Positions 47,280-54,933 of a stretch of DNA of 64,000 bases are shown here, one piece after another. A program made the translations under genes and the position numbers. Source of the stretch: Nitrobacter winogradskyi Nb-255. Lineage in GTDB: Bacteria > Pseudomonadota > Alphaproteobacteria > Rhizobiales > Xanthobacteraceae. How positions within the stretch are numbered: position 1 is the stretch's first letter; every line of letters starts with the position of its first letter. The stretch is taken from NCBI RefSeq assembly GCF_000012725.1, contig NC_007406.1, forward strand, positions 124,001 to 188,000, given 5' to 3'. The notes below the pieces were generated by a model. It did not search any database. It was not told the origin of the DNA and saw only the letters and a list, made by a program, of their open reading frames with translations.

Positions 47280-48239
47280 TCAAGAGTTTCGTTGCCAATA
47301 ACCTTTCCACTGACGCGATACCGGATGTTGCAAAGCGGCGTCCGCCACCATCAGATATTGTTCGCCGTTGCTGATACGGCGATTGTTTTCGCGCCAAGCC
47401 ATTTCACCAGCATAGGCTGATAGATAGTCGCCAGCGATACGATGATGAACGCCGATTTCGGCGCGGCGCATCCGAGAGAAAAACGACTCCGCTTGATTGG
47501 TGCAAGCATCGCCGTCCGAATAACTTTCGCTGTGATTGATCCGCTTGGTCAGGAAGCGCGCATGTAGCGCGTCCCAATGCGTCGCTTCATCCGCGTGAAT
47601 GACGCTGCCGGGTGCAACGGTTTGGGCGATCTTCACAAGCGAAGCATCTTCGCTCTTAAAAACGAAAGGCAGCGTGCGCCCGCCTCGCTCACGCATGATG
47701 ACAACCACGCGTCGCTTGCCGTTCTGATTGATGATGCGGCGGCGGTCGCGGCGGTTACCTTTGTGGTTTGCAGGCTTCACGTAGCCGCCGAAGTATGCGC
47801 CATCCACTTCGACCTCGCCAGAGGCGATTGCGCCATGAGCTTCCGAAGCCAACGCCTCGCGGATTTTGTGAGCCATCACGAAAGCAGTCTTATACTGGCA
47901 ATCGAGATCGCGGCTCAGTTGAAGCGCGCTATGGCCTTTTGCGCCGTTGACGAAGATCGCAATAGCCAAGAGATAGTCGCGCACCGGGAGCTTACGACTT
48001 GCGAAGATCGTGTCCGACGTAACTGAGAACTGATGCGAGCAAGCCTTGCACTTGAATAGGCGGCGGGTCGTGTAGGTGTAGACGGCAGCACATTCGCAAC
48101 GCGGACAAACCGGCGCACCATCGGTCGCGGCCCAACGGATCAGCCGGAACGCATCATAAGCCTCGTCGTCAGAAAGGCGCGCGACCTTCGCCAGACTGAG
48201 CGTCCGCGCCTTTGCTGAGAGGAGGAAGTGTTGCGACAT
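47280..48239 (-). CDS. IS1595-family (ISXO2-like) transposase
   Basis: A 319-residue transposase. The N-terminal zinc ribbon has CPRCECAAVYTYTTRRLFKC then CSHQFSV. The ISXO2-like catalytic domain shows the first Asp in GEVEVDGAYFGGYVK, the second in SVIHADEATHWDAL, and the third acidic site probably in NQAESFFSRMRRAEIGVHH. Subgroup assignment (third residue and following basic residues) would need an alignment. ATG at 48239 gives the MSQHFLLSAKARTLSL start usual in the family; a TTG or ATG nine codons upstream is possible. A good promoter lies at 48266-48294. Confidence 0.93.
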   Translation of the reverse strand: MSQHFLLSAKARTLSLAKVARLSDDEAYDAFRLIRWAATDGAPVCPRCECAAVYTYTTRRLFKCKACSHQFSVTSDTIFASRKLPVRDYLLAIAIFVNGAKGHSALQLSRDLDCQYKTAFVMAHKIREALASEAHGAIASGEVEVDGAYFGGYVKPANHKGNRRDRRRIINQNGKRRVVVIMRERGGRTLPFVFKSEDASLVKIAQTVAPGSVIHADEATHWDALHARFLTKRINHSESYSDGDACTNQAESFFSRMRRAEIGVHHRIAGDYLSAYAGEMAWRENNRRISNGEQYLMVADAALQHPVSRQWKGYWQRNS

Positions 48240-48254
48240 GAGACCAACGTTTTC

Positions 48255-48296
48255 CGTTGACCTCATTGATAAGTAATGAAAGTGATGGCGTCAACG
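48255..48296. promoter_or_regulatory. inverted repeat in the transposase/XRE divergent promoter
   Basis: CGTTGAC at 48255-48261 and GTCAACG at 48290-48296 form an inverted repeat (TTTTC flanks extend it with one gap). It brackets the transposase -10 and overlaps its -35, so a bound regulator would block the transposase promoter. The XRE protein encoded next door is the obvious candidate. Confidence 0.6.
48266..48294 (-). promoter_or_regulatory. sigma-70-like promoter of the transposase
   Basis: Minus strand: TTGACG (48294-48289), 17-bp spacer, TATCAA (48271-48266), about 27 bases before the start codon. Confidence 0.6.
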
Positions 48297-48309
48297 AAAA
48301 TCTATGACC

Positions 48310-48338
48310 TTGACGGAAATAGTTAGGGTCACTAGATT
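48310..48338 (+). promoter_or_regulatory. sigma-70-like promoter of the XRE gene, apparently leaderless
   Basis: TTGACG (48310-48315), 17-bp spacer, TAGATT (48333-48338). The expected transcription start, 6-8 bases downstream, coincides with the ATG at 48345, and there is no ribosome site. Confidence 0.55.
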
Positions 48339-48344
48339 CCGGCA

Positions 48345-48572
48345 ATGACCCCGGAACAGTGTCGAGCCGCCCGAGCATGGCTAAATTGGCCTCAAGACGC
48401 GCTTGCAAAAGCCGCGAACGTCGGCGTCTCAACCGTAAGAGACTTTGAGGCGGGGCGGCGGGAGCCAACCCGAAACAATCTAACGGCAATGAAAGCTGCT
48501 TTGGAAACCGGTGGTATTTCATTTGTAGAGACTGAAAAAGAGCAAGGCCTTGTAGTAGCCCGTCAGGTGTGA
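48345..48572 (+). CDS. XRE-family helix-turn-helix regulator
   Basis: A 75-residue single-domain Cro/CI-type protein: CRAARAWLNWPQDALAKAAN, VGVSTVRDFEAGRREPTRNN, LTAMKAALETGGISF. All five helices of the XRE fold are present. Such proteins usually autoregulate; the inverted repeat and divergent transposase promoter upstream suggest it represses transposition. The promoter places the transcript start at the ATG. Three hairpins and a terminator follow its stop codon. Confidence 0.85.
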   Translation: MTPEQCRAARAWLNWPQDALAKAANVGVSTVRDFEAGRREPTRNNLTAMKAALETGGISFVETEKEQGLVVARQV

Positions 48573-48593
48573 TTCTATAAGAAAGTTAAGGGT

Positions 48594-48674
48594 GGCTCCT
48601 TTTGGAGGGGAGCCAGTAGACGATAGGCCAATCCTTTTGGAAGGGATTGACTCGCAGCCCTTGTGGAAGGGGCT
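48594..48674 (+). ncRNA. three tandem hairpins with a conserved 9-nt loop
   Basis: Hairpin 1 (48594-48614): stem GGCTCC/GGAGCC, loop TTTTGGAGG. Hairpin 2 (48629-48649): stem CAATCC/GGATTG, loop TTTTGGAAG. Hairpin 3 (48656-48674): stem AGCCC/GGGCT, loop TTGTGGAAG. Stems differ in sequence but all pair; loops follow TTKTGGARG. This is the pattern of selected RNA (or single-stranded DNA) structure. It lies in the 3' region of the XRE transcript, upstream of an intrinsic terminator. The ligand is unknown. The strand is inferred from the terminator direction. Confidence 0.6.
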
Positions 48675-48677
48675 ACT

Positions 48678-48748
48678 TGGTGGAGATAGCGGGACTTGCA
48701 CCCGCCGGGGCCCGAGCTGGACAACTCGCCCTTGCACTATGCACCCCC
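48678..48748 (-). ncRNA. tRNA-like 71-mer with encoded CCA
   Basis: On the minus strand, 5' GGGGGTG can pair (with three G-U pairs) with TATCTCC next to a terminal ACCA; a T-arm-like hairpin GCGGG-TGCAAGT-CCCGC precedes the 3' arm exactly as in tRNA and tmRNA; and CGAG/CTCG forms a central arm. No proper D-arm or 7-nt anticodon loop is visible. It could be a tmRNA 3'-end relic, a degenerate tRNA or a structural mimic. It is antisense to the hairpin-bearing transcript. Confidence 0.4.
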
Positions 48749-48759
48749 AAGCTCTTTGA

Positions 48760-48784
48760 ACCGGGGCCGAAAGGCTCCGGTTTT
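48760..48784 (+). terminator. intrinsic terminator
   Basis: ACCGGGGCC - GAAA - GGCTCCGGT: a 9-bp stem with one G-U pair, a GNRA-type tetraloop and a TTTT tail. It would end + strand transcripts from the XRE gene and hairpins, just before the convergent passenger gene. Confidence 0.8.
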
Positions 48785-49245
48785 CATTTAAAAGCCTCCT
48801 CGATATCCCGTTGGAACGGCTGATCGACGTAGTCGATAAGCTTCTTTTCAAGCGTCCATACGATGCCATCCCGATTGATTTTCCCGTCTGCTTTCAGGCG
48901 TGAAAGCTGCGGGCTTAGGCTGGTTCTCGGATATTCCGTCCCGAACTTGAGATTAATGGCAGCCAAGATTTCTAGCGCAGTCATCCCGGAGCCCTTGGCT
49001 CTTAGAACCTCGACAACGGCGTCTTTGATTGTCTTTTCAGGAATCGTGCGGCGTGATCGGCGGCCTTCGTCCGCTTGCTGAGTTACGGTATTAGCCGGAC
49101 GCATGGGCGGCGGACCGGCTGCAAGTGCAGCACGACGAAGCTCTTCGCGCTCGTCGGCTATGGCGGCTAGTTGCTGCCGGAGCGGAGCTTCTAGCTCGTC
49201 CAATTCTTTATGACGCCGGGTGATAAATTCTCGCAAGGTCTCCAT
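48784..49245 (-). CDS. passenger protein 2: coiled coil plus winged helix (153 aa)
   Basis: The 153-residue product has an N-terminal coiled coil (about 5-40, FITRRHKELDELEAPLRQQL, AAIADEREELRRAAL), a flexible Pro/Gly/Arg linker (44-68), and a winged helix (about 70-140: IPEKTIKDAVVEVLRAKGSG, MTALEILAAINLKFG, RTSLSPQLSRLKADGKI, wing NRDGIVWTLE). It faces inward from the right end. Same length and layout as passenger protein 1 but little sequence identity by eye. Probably a DNA-binding dimer; function unknown. Confidence 0.75.
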   Translation of the reverse strand: METLREFITRRHKELDELEAPLRQQLAAIADEREELRRAALAAGPPPMRPANTVTQQADEGRRSRRTIPEKTIKDAVVEVLRAKGSGMTALEILAAINLKFGTEYPRTSLSPQLSRLKADGKINRDGIVWTLEKKLIDYVDQPFQRDIEEAFK

Positions 49246-49387
49246 AGCTGAGTCTTGTAGTCTGGAACTGGACTGAAATCAACCCCAACCAAGCCGTGGC
49301 CCACATTTGTTCCTAGAATCTTTGGTTAAGATTTAGTTAATAAGCCTTGTGGACTCGACATGTCAGTGTTGCTGATATAAATACCAA
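49246..49387. other. right-end non-coding part of the element (142 bp)
   Basis: AT-richer leader of passenger protein 2 (for example TTAGTTAATAAG). No gene; a promoter for passenger 2 is expected here but none is unambiguous. Confidence 0.5.
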
Positions 49388-49410
49388 GGTGAGTTTGCTA
49401 CCTAATACCG
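49388..49410 (-). repeat. right terminal inverted repeat
   Basis: 23 bp, perfect inverse of 45740-45762; the outermost base is G at 49410. Confidence 0.95.
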
Positions 49411-49418
49411 CGGAAGTG
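49411..49418. repeat. target-site duplication, right copy
   Basis: CGGAAGTG, identical to 45732-45739. Confidence 0.9.
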
Positions 49419-50768
49419 GTTCGACGATCCGCCGAGCGGCAGCGGCACGCCGAAAGACGCGAGGCCGGGAAGGAAGACGTCGAACTGTCCGGCATATTCG
49501 GCGGCGAACATCCGCGATAGCCAGCTGTCAGACTGATTCTCGATGCAAAGGCTGGCCTGCACGCAGGCGATATCGGCTCCTTGCGTGCGGAAGGCATCGA
49601 GCGCGGCGCGCAACTGGCCGGGCTCGGGACGATCTTCAGCATCGAACACGGCGGTGAAGCCGCCGCGCGCGAACGGCAGCGCACAGTTCAGCGCCTTCGG
49701 CTTGGTGCGTGGCCCTTCCGCCGGAGCGAGCAGGACCTGGACATGCGGCATCGGCCCAAGTCTCGCCAGAGCGGCGCGGGTTTCGAGATCGTCAAGCTCG
49801 ATCACGATGATGACGTCGAGCTTTTCGCGCGGGTAGTCCAGGGCTTCGATCGCCTGTAACAGCGAGGCGACTGACGAGGCTTCGCGATAAAGCGCCGCAA
49901 TCACCGTGTAAACTGGCAAACCGTGGTCGGGAAGGCGGGGCGGGCGCCGGACCGGACGCGGCGGCATCAGGCTGGCCGTCAGCCGCAAGCCGATAAATGC
50001 GAGAAACCACAGCGCCAGCGCGCTGCTCCAGATGTCCGTGGCGACAATTGCCGGCGTCAGCGTCATCATGGCGCTCAGGAGGGCGGTCTGAGCGAGACGC
50101 CGCATGGTGCGCAGTCCGCGATGAGCGCCGTCGTCTGCGGCGGGCGCGGCGGACAAAGCGGGAAATCGCCGGTGAAGCGCCTTGGCGGCGGACCGGCCGA
50201 GCACATCGCCAGCCTCCTGCCGCAGCAGAAACTGATGGAGGTTTCGCCGCGACGCCAGCAGGATCCGATCGCATAGGGATGGATAGGCTGCGACCATTCG
50301 GCAGAGCCGCCGCGCCGTAAAGCCGCGTGGCGCGACGATCCAGACCAGTTTTCCGCGCGAACGCAGCGGAAGCAGCCCGTGTTGCGCGGCGCTGGACAGG
50401 TAACGATCGGGCAGGGGGCAATCGGAGCGGGAAACCTCCGCGAAGGTCTCGATCGCCAGACCGGTCTGAAAGGAAAGCGCTTGCAGATAAGCTTCCTCGC
50501 CAATGACGCCCGACCGGATCAGCGCCTGATCCGCCCCGGTAGCCACCTCCCGGCCGCGCGCTTCGGCGGCCCTCAGCAGCGCCGGAGCAAGAATATGCCG
50601 CAGGCAGTCCAGTTCGATCGCGGGACCGGGTTCGGGGTCGTCCAGCCAGTTGTCGTTGCTGGAGGCGGGGATACCGTCGAAGCCGGGAGGACGCGGCGGT
50701 CCCCCAGGCGCAGCACGGCGTAATGCGTCGGCCCGCCCGCCATTCCCCACGCGATTCCGCCCCGCCAA
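49411..50768 (-). pseudogene. family-2 glycosyltransferase, N-terminal fragment (interrupted)
   Basis: Encodes about 450 residues: a GspE/MshE N-terminal-like domain (about 75-190, with GVIGEEAYLQALSFQTGLAI), two membrane helices (about 225-265), and the first half of a GT2 catalytic domain with VYTVIAALYRE, the substrate Asp region ELDDLETRAALA, and FDAEDRPEPGQL (DxD-like). It stops within the element after SSNHFR, losing TED, QxxRW and the C-terminal membrane part, so it cannot be active. The start is uncertain: TTG at 50768 or GTG about 18 bases later. The gene is divergent from the solute-binding protein. Confidence 0.9.
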
Positions 50769-50845
50769 GCCACGTCCCCACGCAAACGATACTCGCGTCC
50801 CGTTCCGGATGGTCTATAAACCCTCCGTTCGAAAAGCCCCTGTCC

Positions 50846-51766
50846 ATGCAACCACAGATTACCGTTTCCGCCAACGAGAGATTGATCCGCCGCGGCGCCG
50901 CAACGCTGGGGTGTCTGCTGGCCGCCGGGTGGATGCTGGGCGCCTGGGCCACGCTCGACCGCGCGCGTGCCCAGACCACGGTGGAAACCGCGACCGCCGC
51001 GCCGCAGGCCGTGCCGGGCTTCTGGGACCCGCGCCACCGTCCCGACCGTCCCGATCTATCCCGCCTCACCGTGATTCGGTTTTTGACGGAAACCGACTAT
51101 CCACCCTTCAACTATACCGGTCCCGACGGCAATCCGGCCGGCTTCAATGTCGATCTGGCGCGCACCTTGTGCGAGGAGATCAAGGTCACCTGCACGATTC
51201 AGATGCGGCGGTTCGAGACGCTGGTGGACGCGCTGTCGAGTAACCGCGGCGACGCCCTCATCGCCTCCCTCGCCGTCACTCCCGAGTTGCGCAAGCGTAT
51301 CGATTTCACCGATCCCTATTATCGGACGCCGGCCCGGTTCGTATCACGGCGCGACGCCGCCATGGCCGAGGTGCGCCCGGAATATCTGGAGGGGAAGAAG
51401 GTCGGCGTCGTCGCGGGGTCCGCGCACGAGGCCTATCTCAAGGTTTTCTTCACCGACGCCGAACTGCACGGCTACCCGAACGACGAGACGCTGCGGCAGG
51501 CGCTGCGGCAGAACGAGGTGGACTTCATTTTCGGTGACGCGATTTCACTGGCGTTCTGGATCAACGGCACGGATTCTGAAAGCTGCTGCGCGTTCAGCGG
51601 CGGCCCCTTTATCGAAAGCCGCTATTTCGGCGAAGGCATCGGCATTGCCGTGAGAAAAGGCAATGACGTGCTGCGGCAGGCGTTGAACTGGGCGCTCTTC
51701 CGAATCTGGGAGAGAGGCCGCTATACCGATCTGTGGCTGCGGTATTTTTCCGTCAGCCCGTTTTAA
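50846..51766 (+). CDS. periplasmic solute-binding protein, family 3-like
   Basis: A 306-residue exported protein with a signal peptide (AATLGCLLAAGWMLGAWATL, cleavage near DRARAQT) and a type II periplasmic-binding fold: IRFLTETDYPPFNYTGPDGN, GFNVDLARTLCEEIKVTCTI, RGDALIASLAVTPELRKRID, KKVGVVAGSAHEAYLKVFF, VDFIFGDAISLAFWI and a C-terminal RYTDLWLRYFS. Such proteins feed amino-acid ABC importers or sense solutes; no transporter genes are adjacent. A cysteine pair in ESCCAFSGG is unusual. It is divergent from the broken glycosyltransferase. Confidence 0.87.
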   Translation: MQPQITVSANERLIRRGAATLGCLLAAGWMLGAWATLDRARAQTTVETATAAPQAVPGFWDPRHRPDRPDLSRLTVIRFLTETDYPPFNYTGPDGNPAGFNVDLARTLCEEIKVTCTIQMRRFETLVDALSSNRGDALIASLAVTPELRKRIDFTDPYYRTPARFVSRRDAAMAEVRPEYLEGKKVGVVAGSAHEAYLKVFFTDAELHGYPNDETLRQALRQNEVDFIFGDAISLAFWINGTDSESCCAFSGGPFIESRYFGEGIGIAVRKGNDVLRQALNWALFRIWERGRYTDLWLRYFSVSPF

Positions 51767-51767
51767 A

Positions 51768-51814
51768 GCGTGATTCCGAAAAGTGGGAACCGGTTTTCGG
51801 ATAAGATCATGCTC
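51768..51814 (+). repeat. interspersed palindromic repeat, family A
   Basis: GCGTGATTCCGAAAAGTGGG then CGGTTTTCGGATAAGATCAT; first base diverged from GAGC. It lies between the solute-binding gene and lysS. Confidence 0.85.
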
Positions 51815-51869
51815 AATCAAAGAGATACGGGTGGCGCGCCGGACGATGCCGCACGCCCTGGAGAGTATA

Positions 51870-53501
51870 ATGTCAGACCTCATGTCCGCGGGCGATCTGC
51901 GTGCGCTCGCCGAGCAATCCAATGCGTGGCCGTTCGAGCAGGCGAAATTGATCGTCGCGCGTCTGAAGAAAACGCCGAAGGACGAGGTGCTGTTCGAGAC
52001 CGGCTACGGCCCCTCCGGACTGCCGCATATCGGCACCTTCGGCGAGGTCGCGCGCACCACCATGGTGCGTCATGCGTTCCGGGTGCTGACGGAGGACAAG
52101 ATCAAGACGCGGCTGCTCGCATTCTCCGACGACATGGACGGCCTGCGCAAGGTGCCGGACAATGTGCCCAACAAGGAGCTGCTGGCGCGGGATCTCGGCA
52201 AGCCGCTGACGAAGGTAGTGGATCCCTTCGGCACCCATTCGAGCTTCGGCGAGCATAACAACGCCCGGCTGCGCGCTTTCCTCGACACTTTCGGTTTCGA
52301 TTACGAATTCGCCAGTTCGACCGCCTATTACACATCTGGTCGCTTCGACGTGACGCTTCTGAAGGTGCTTGAGAACATAGACAAGGTGATGGCGATCATG
52401 CTGCCGTCCCTGCGTGAGGAGCGCGCGGCGAGCTATTCGCCGTTCCTGCCCATCTGCCCGCGCACCGGCGTGGTGTTGCAGGTGCCGATATCCGCGCACG
52501 ACGCCAAGGCCGGCACGGTTTCCTACGACGACCCAGAGACTAAAGAGCGCGTCACCGTGCCCGTCACCGGCGGGCGCTGCAAACTCCAATGGAAGCCCGA
52601 CTGGGCGATGCGCTGGACCGCGCTCGGCGTCGATTACGAGATGGCCGGCAAGGACTTGATCGATTCCGTCAAGCTGTCCGGCAAAATCTGTTCGGCGCTC
52701 GGCGGCACGCCGCCGGAAGGCTTCAACTACGAACTGTTCCTCGACGACAAGGGCCAGAAGATTTCCAAGTCGAAGGGCAACGGCCTCACCATCGACGAGT
52801 GGCTGCGCTATGCCTCGCCGGAATCATTGTCGCTGTTCATGTACCGCGAACCGAAGGCGGCGAAGCGGCTGTATTTCGACGTGATTCCGCGCAACGTCGA
52901 CGACTACCAGCAGTTCCTCGAAGGCTATCCGCGCCAGGATGCGAGGCAGCAGCTCGCCAATCCGGTCTGGCACATTCATGCCGGCCATCCGCCCTCGGCC
53001 GACATGCCGGTCACGTTCCAGTTGCTGCTGACGCTGGTCTCGTCCTCGAACGCGGAGAATGCCGAAACTCTGTGGGGCTTCATCGGCCGCTACCGGCCGG
53101 GCGTCACGCCGCAGACCCATCCGAAGCTCGATGCGCTGGTCGGCTATGCCATCAACTATTACCGTGACTTCGTGGCGCCGACGAAAACATTCCGCGAGCC
53201 GACCGCGAGCGAGCGCGCCGCCTTGCAGGACCTGCGCGAAGCGCTGTCGCAACTGCCCGCGGACGCCTCGGCCGAAGACATCCAGAACACGGTCTACGAG
53301 ATCGGCCGCCGCGAACCTTTCCTCAATCACAAGAAGCCCGCCAGGGATGGTCGTCCCGGCGTCTCGCTCGACTGGTTCAACATGCTCTATCAGGTGCTGC
53401 TCGGTCAGGAGAAGGGACCGCGCTTCGGCTCCTTCGTCGCGGTCTACGGCGTGCAGAACGCCATCGCGATGATCGACGGCGCATTGGCGCGCGCGGATTA
53501 G
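51870..53501 (+). CDS. lysK: lysyl-tRNA synthetase, class I
   Basis: Charges tRNA-Lys with lysine. This is the archaeal-type class I enzyme used by many alphaproteobacteria instead of class II LysS. The 543-residue product has the HIGH-like motif [38 protein letters not shown] across the middle, KMSKS-like KISKSKGN, and the C-terminal helical anticodon-binding part. ATG at 51870 has GGAGAG upstream. The stop codon TAG uses the first G of a family A repeat. Confidence 0.95.
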   Translation: MSDLMSAGDLRALAEQSNAWPFEQAKLIVARLKKTPKDEVLFETGYGPSGLPHIGTFGEVARTTMVRHAFRVLTEDKIKTRLLAFSDDMDGLRKVPDNVPNKELLARDLGKPLTKVVDPFGTHSSFGEHNNARLRAFLDTFGFDYEFASSTAYYTSGRFDVTLLKVLENIDKVMAIMLPSLREERAASYSPFLPICPRTGVVLQVPISAHDAKAGTVSYDDPETKERVTVPVTGGRCKLQWKPDWAMRWTALGVDYEMAGKDLIDSVKLSGKICSALGGTPPEGFNYELFLDDKGQKISKSKGNGLTIDEWLRYASPESLSLFMYREPKAAKRLYFDVIPRNVDDYQQFLEGYPRQDARQQLANPVWHIHAGHPPSADMPVTFQLLLTLVSSSNAENAETLWGFIGRYRPGVTPQTHPKLDALVGYAINYYRDFVAPTKTFREPTASERAALQDLREALSQLPADASAEDIQNTVYEIGRREPFLNHKKPARDGRPGVSLDWFNMLYQVLLGQEKGPRFGSFVAVYGVQNAIAMIDGALARAD

Positions 53502-53549
53502 AGCATGATCCCGAAAAGTGGAAACCGGTTTTCGGATGAGATCATGCTC
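53501..53549 (+). repeat. interspersed palindromic repeat, family A
   Basis: GAGCATGATCCCGAAAAGTG, GAAACCGGTTTTCGG and GATCATGCTC: near consensus, 49 bp. Its first base supplies the last base of the lysyl-tRNA synthetase stop codon, so the repeat lies exactly at the gene end. Confidence 0.88.
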
Positions 53550-53644
53550 GATAAAGAAAGTGAACGCTGGAGTCCCTCTCCATCGGGTCATTTGATGCGA
53601 ACAGATTTGAAGCGAGGCTTTTTGAAGCAGACTTGGAGCGAAGA

Positions 53645-54163
53645 ATGCTGACGCGGGTTGCGGCGGTGCTGGCCGCCATTTGGGGGGCGGGCTTGCTCGG
53701 GATCGGATCGGCCGAGGCGCGGCCTGAGATGGTCGGCTATCAGGGCGGCTATGCGCCCGGCACCATCGTCGTGAAAACCAGCGAGCGCCGGCTGTATCTG
53801 ATCATCGATTCGGACCGCGCTCTCCGATATCCCGTCGGAGTCGGCAGGGCCGGCAAGCAATGGAGCGGCGCCGCGCGCATCGAGGGCAAATATCGCAACC
53901 CGGCATGGGCGCCGCCGGCGGAGGTCAAACGCGACAATCCGAGAATTGCGGACGTGATCCCGGGCGGTTCGCCGGCGAATCCGATGGGCGTCGCCGCGAT
54001 GACTCTCTCCGGCGGCGGGCAATACGCCATTCACGGCACCAACCGGCCAGGGTCGATCGGCCGCTTCGTGTCCTACGGCTGCATCCGCATGTATAATGCC
54101 GACATCGACGATCTCTACCGGCGCGTGTCGGTCGGCACGCCGGTGGTGGTGACGCAGCGCTGA
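53645..54163 (+). CDS. L,D-transpeptidase (YkuD family)
   Basis: Periplasmic enzyme that forms 3-3 peptidoglycan crosslinks or attaches proteins. The 172-residue product has a signal peptide (AAVLAAIWGAGLLGIGSAEA) and a YkuD domain: IVVKTSERRLYLIIDSDRAL, YPVGVGRAGKQWSG, YAIHGTNRPGSIG with His130 and SYGCIRMYN with catalytic Cys146. A TTG four codons upstream is possible. Confidence 0.93.
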   Translation: MLTRVAAVLAAIWGAGLLGIGSAEARPEMVGYQGGYAPGTIVVKTSERRLYLIIDSDRALRYPVGVGRAGKQWSGAARIEGKYRNPAWAPPAEVKRDNPRIADVIPGGSPANPMGVAAMTLSGGGQYAIHGTNRPGSIGRFVSYGCIRMYNADIDDLYRRVSVGTPVVVTQR

Positions 54164-54338
54164 TCGGATTCCTTTACGGCGAATCCGGAATAGCCGACGC
54201 GCGACTGCGCCGGCTTCCGAACCGCTGGCCGACAACGATCGTCTGGTTCGTTGTCACGACGACCGGTTGAGCGTATAGACCGGCAATCCTCCGTTCCGGC
54301 ACGACAGTTTCAATTCACATCGACCGAGCCCGAAAGCC

Positions 54339-54902
54339 ATGCCTGAAGATATAAAAGTCCGTCAAAGGGCTTTCGAGATCATCAAGACCAGATCATTCGG
54401 CCGCGGCAACATCAAACTGGCCTCCGGAAAAACCAGCACGTTCTACTTCGATATGAAACCGACGATGCTGGCTCCTGAAGGGGCCCATGTCCTGTCCGAG
54501 CTCATTCTGGCGCGGCTTGCCGGCCAAGGCATCGACTATATCGGCGGGCTGGAGATGGGAGCGGTGCCTCTGATCTCGACCGTCAGCCTTCTCAGCCACA
54601 TCAGGAATGAACCGCTTCCAGGCTTCTTCGTTCGCAAGGACGTCAAGAAGCACGGAACCCGGAAACTCATCGAGGGTCTCCCCGTCGATGATCTTCGCGG
54701 CAAGAGGGTCGTCATCCTGGAGGATGTCACGACGAGCGGCGCGTCCGCCATGATCGCGGTCTCGGCCGCGCAGGCCGAGGGCGCGGAAGTCGTGATGGTT
54801 CTGTCGATCGTCGACAGGGGCGAGGGAGCCATGGCTCTCTATAAAGAGAAAAGCATTGAATTCGATTCGCTGTTCAAGGCGGAAGAATTCCTGGCTTCCT
54901 AA
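54339..54902 (+). CDS. pyrE: orotate phosphoribosyltransferase
   Basis: Adds PRPP ribose-phosphate to orotate to form OMP in pyrimidine synthesis. The 187-residue product has LASGKTSTFYFDMKPTMLAP, GLEMGAVPLIS, FFVRKDVKKHGTRKLIEG and the PRPP-binding VVILEDVTTSGASA. Standalone, with about 175 bases before it that hold no recognised feature. It converges on the thermonuclease-like gene. Confidence 0.96.
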   Translation: MPEDIKVRQRAFEIIKTRSFGRGNIKLASGKTSTFYFDMKPTMLAPEGAHVLSELILARLAGQGIDYIGGLEMGAVPLISTVSLLSHIRNEPLPGFFVRKDVKKHGTRKLIEGLPVDDLRGKRVVILEDVTTSGASAMIAVSAAQAEGAEVVMVLSIVDRGEGAMALYKEKSIEFDSLFKAEEFLAS

Positions 54903-54933
54903 CGCTCCTTCTGAAAGGCCGTCCGTCCGATAA

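Larger units (their letters stand above)
45740..49410. mobile_element. IS1595-family transposon with passenger genes (3671 bp)
   Basis: Bounded by perfect 23-bp terminal inverted repeats (starting CGGTATTAGGTAGCAAACTC at the left; the right end is its reverse complement, 49388-49410) and flanked by an 8-bp direct duplication CGGAAGTG. The transposase has an IS1595/ISXO2-type zinc ribbon and DDE domain. A plain IS of this family is about 1 kb; here six further frames are carried. Gene order: wHTH protein (+), hypothetical (-), small hypothetical (-), transposase (-), XRE regulator (+), structured RNA region, wHTH protein (-). It splits a glycosyltransferase gene precisely. From memory, IS1595 subgroups from Nitrobacter are known to carry passenger genes. 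Confidence 0.93.
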
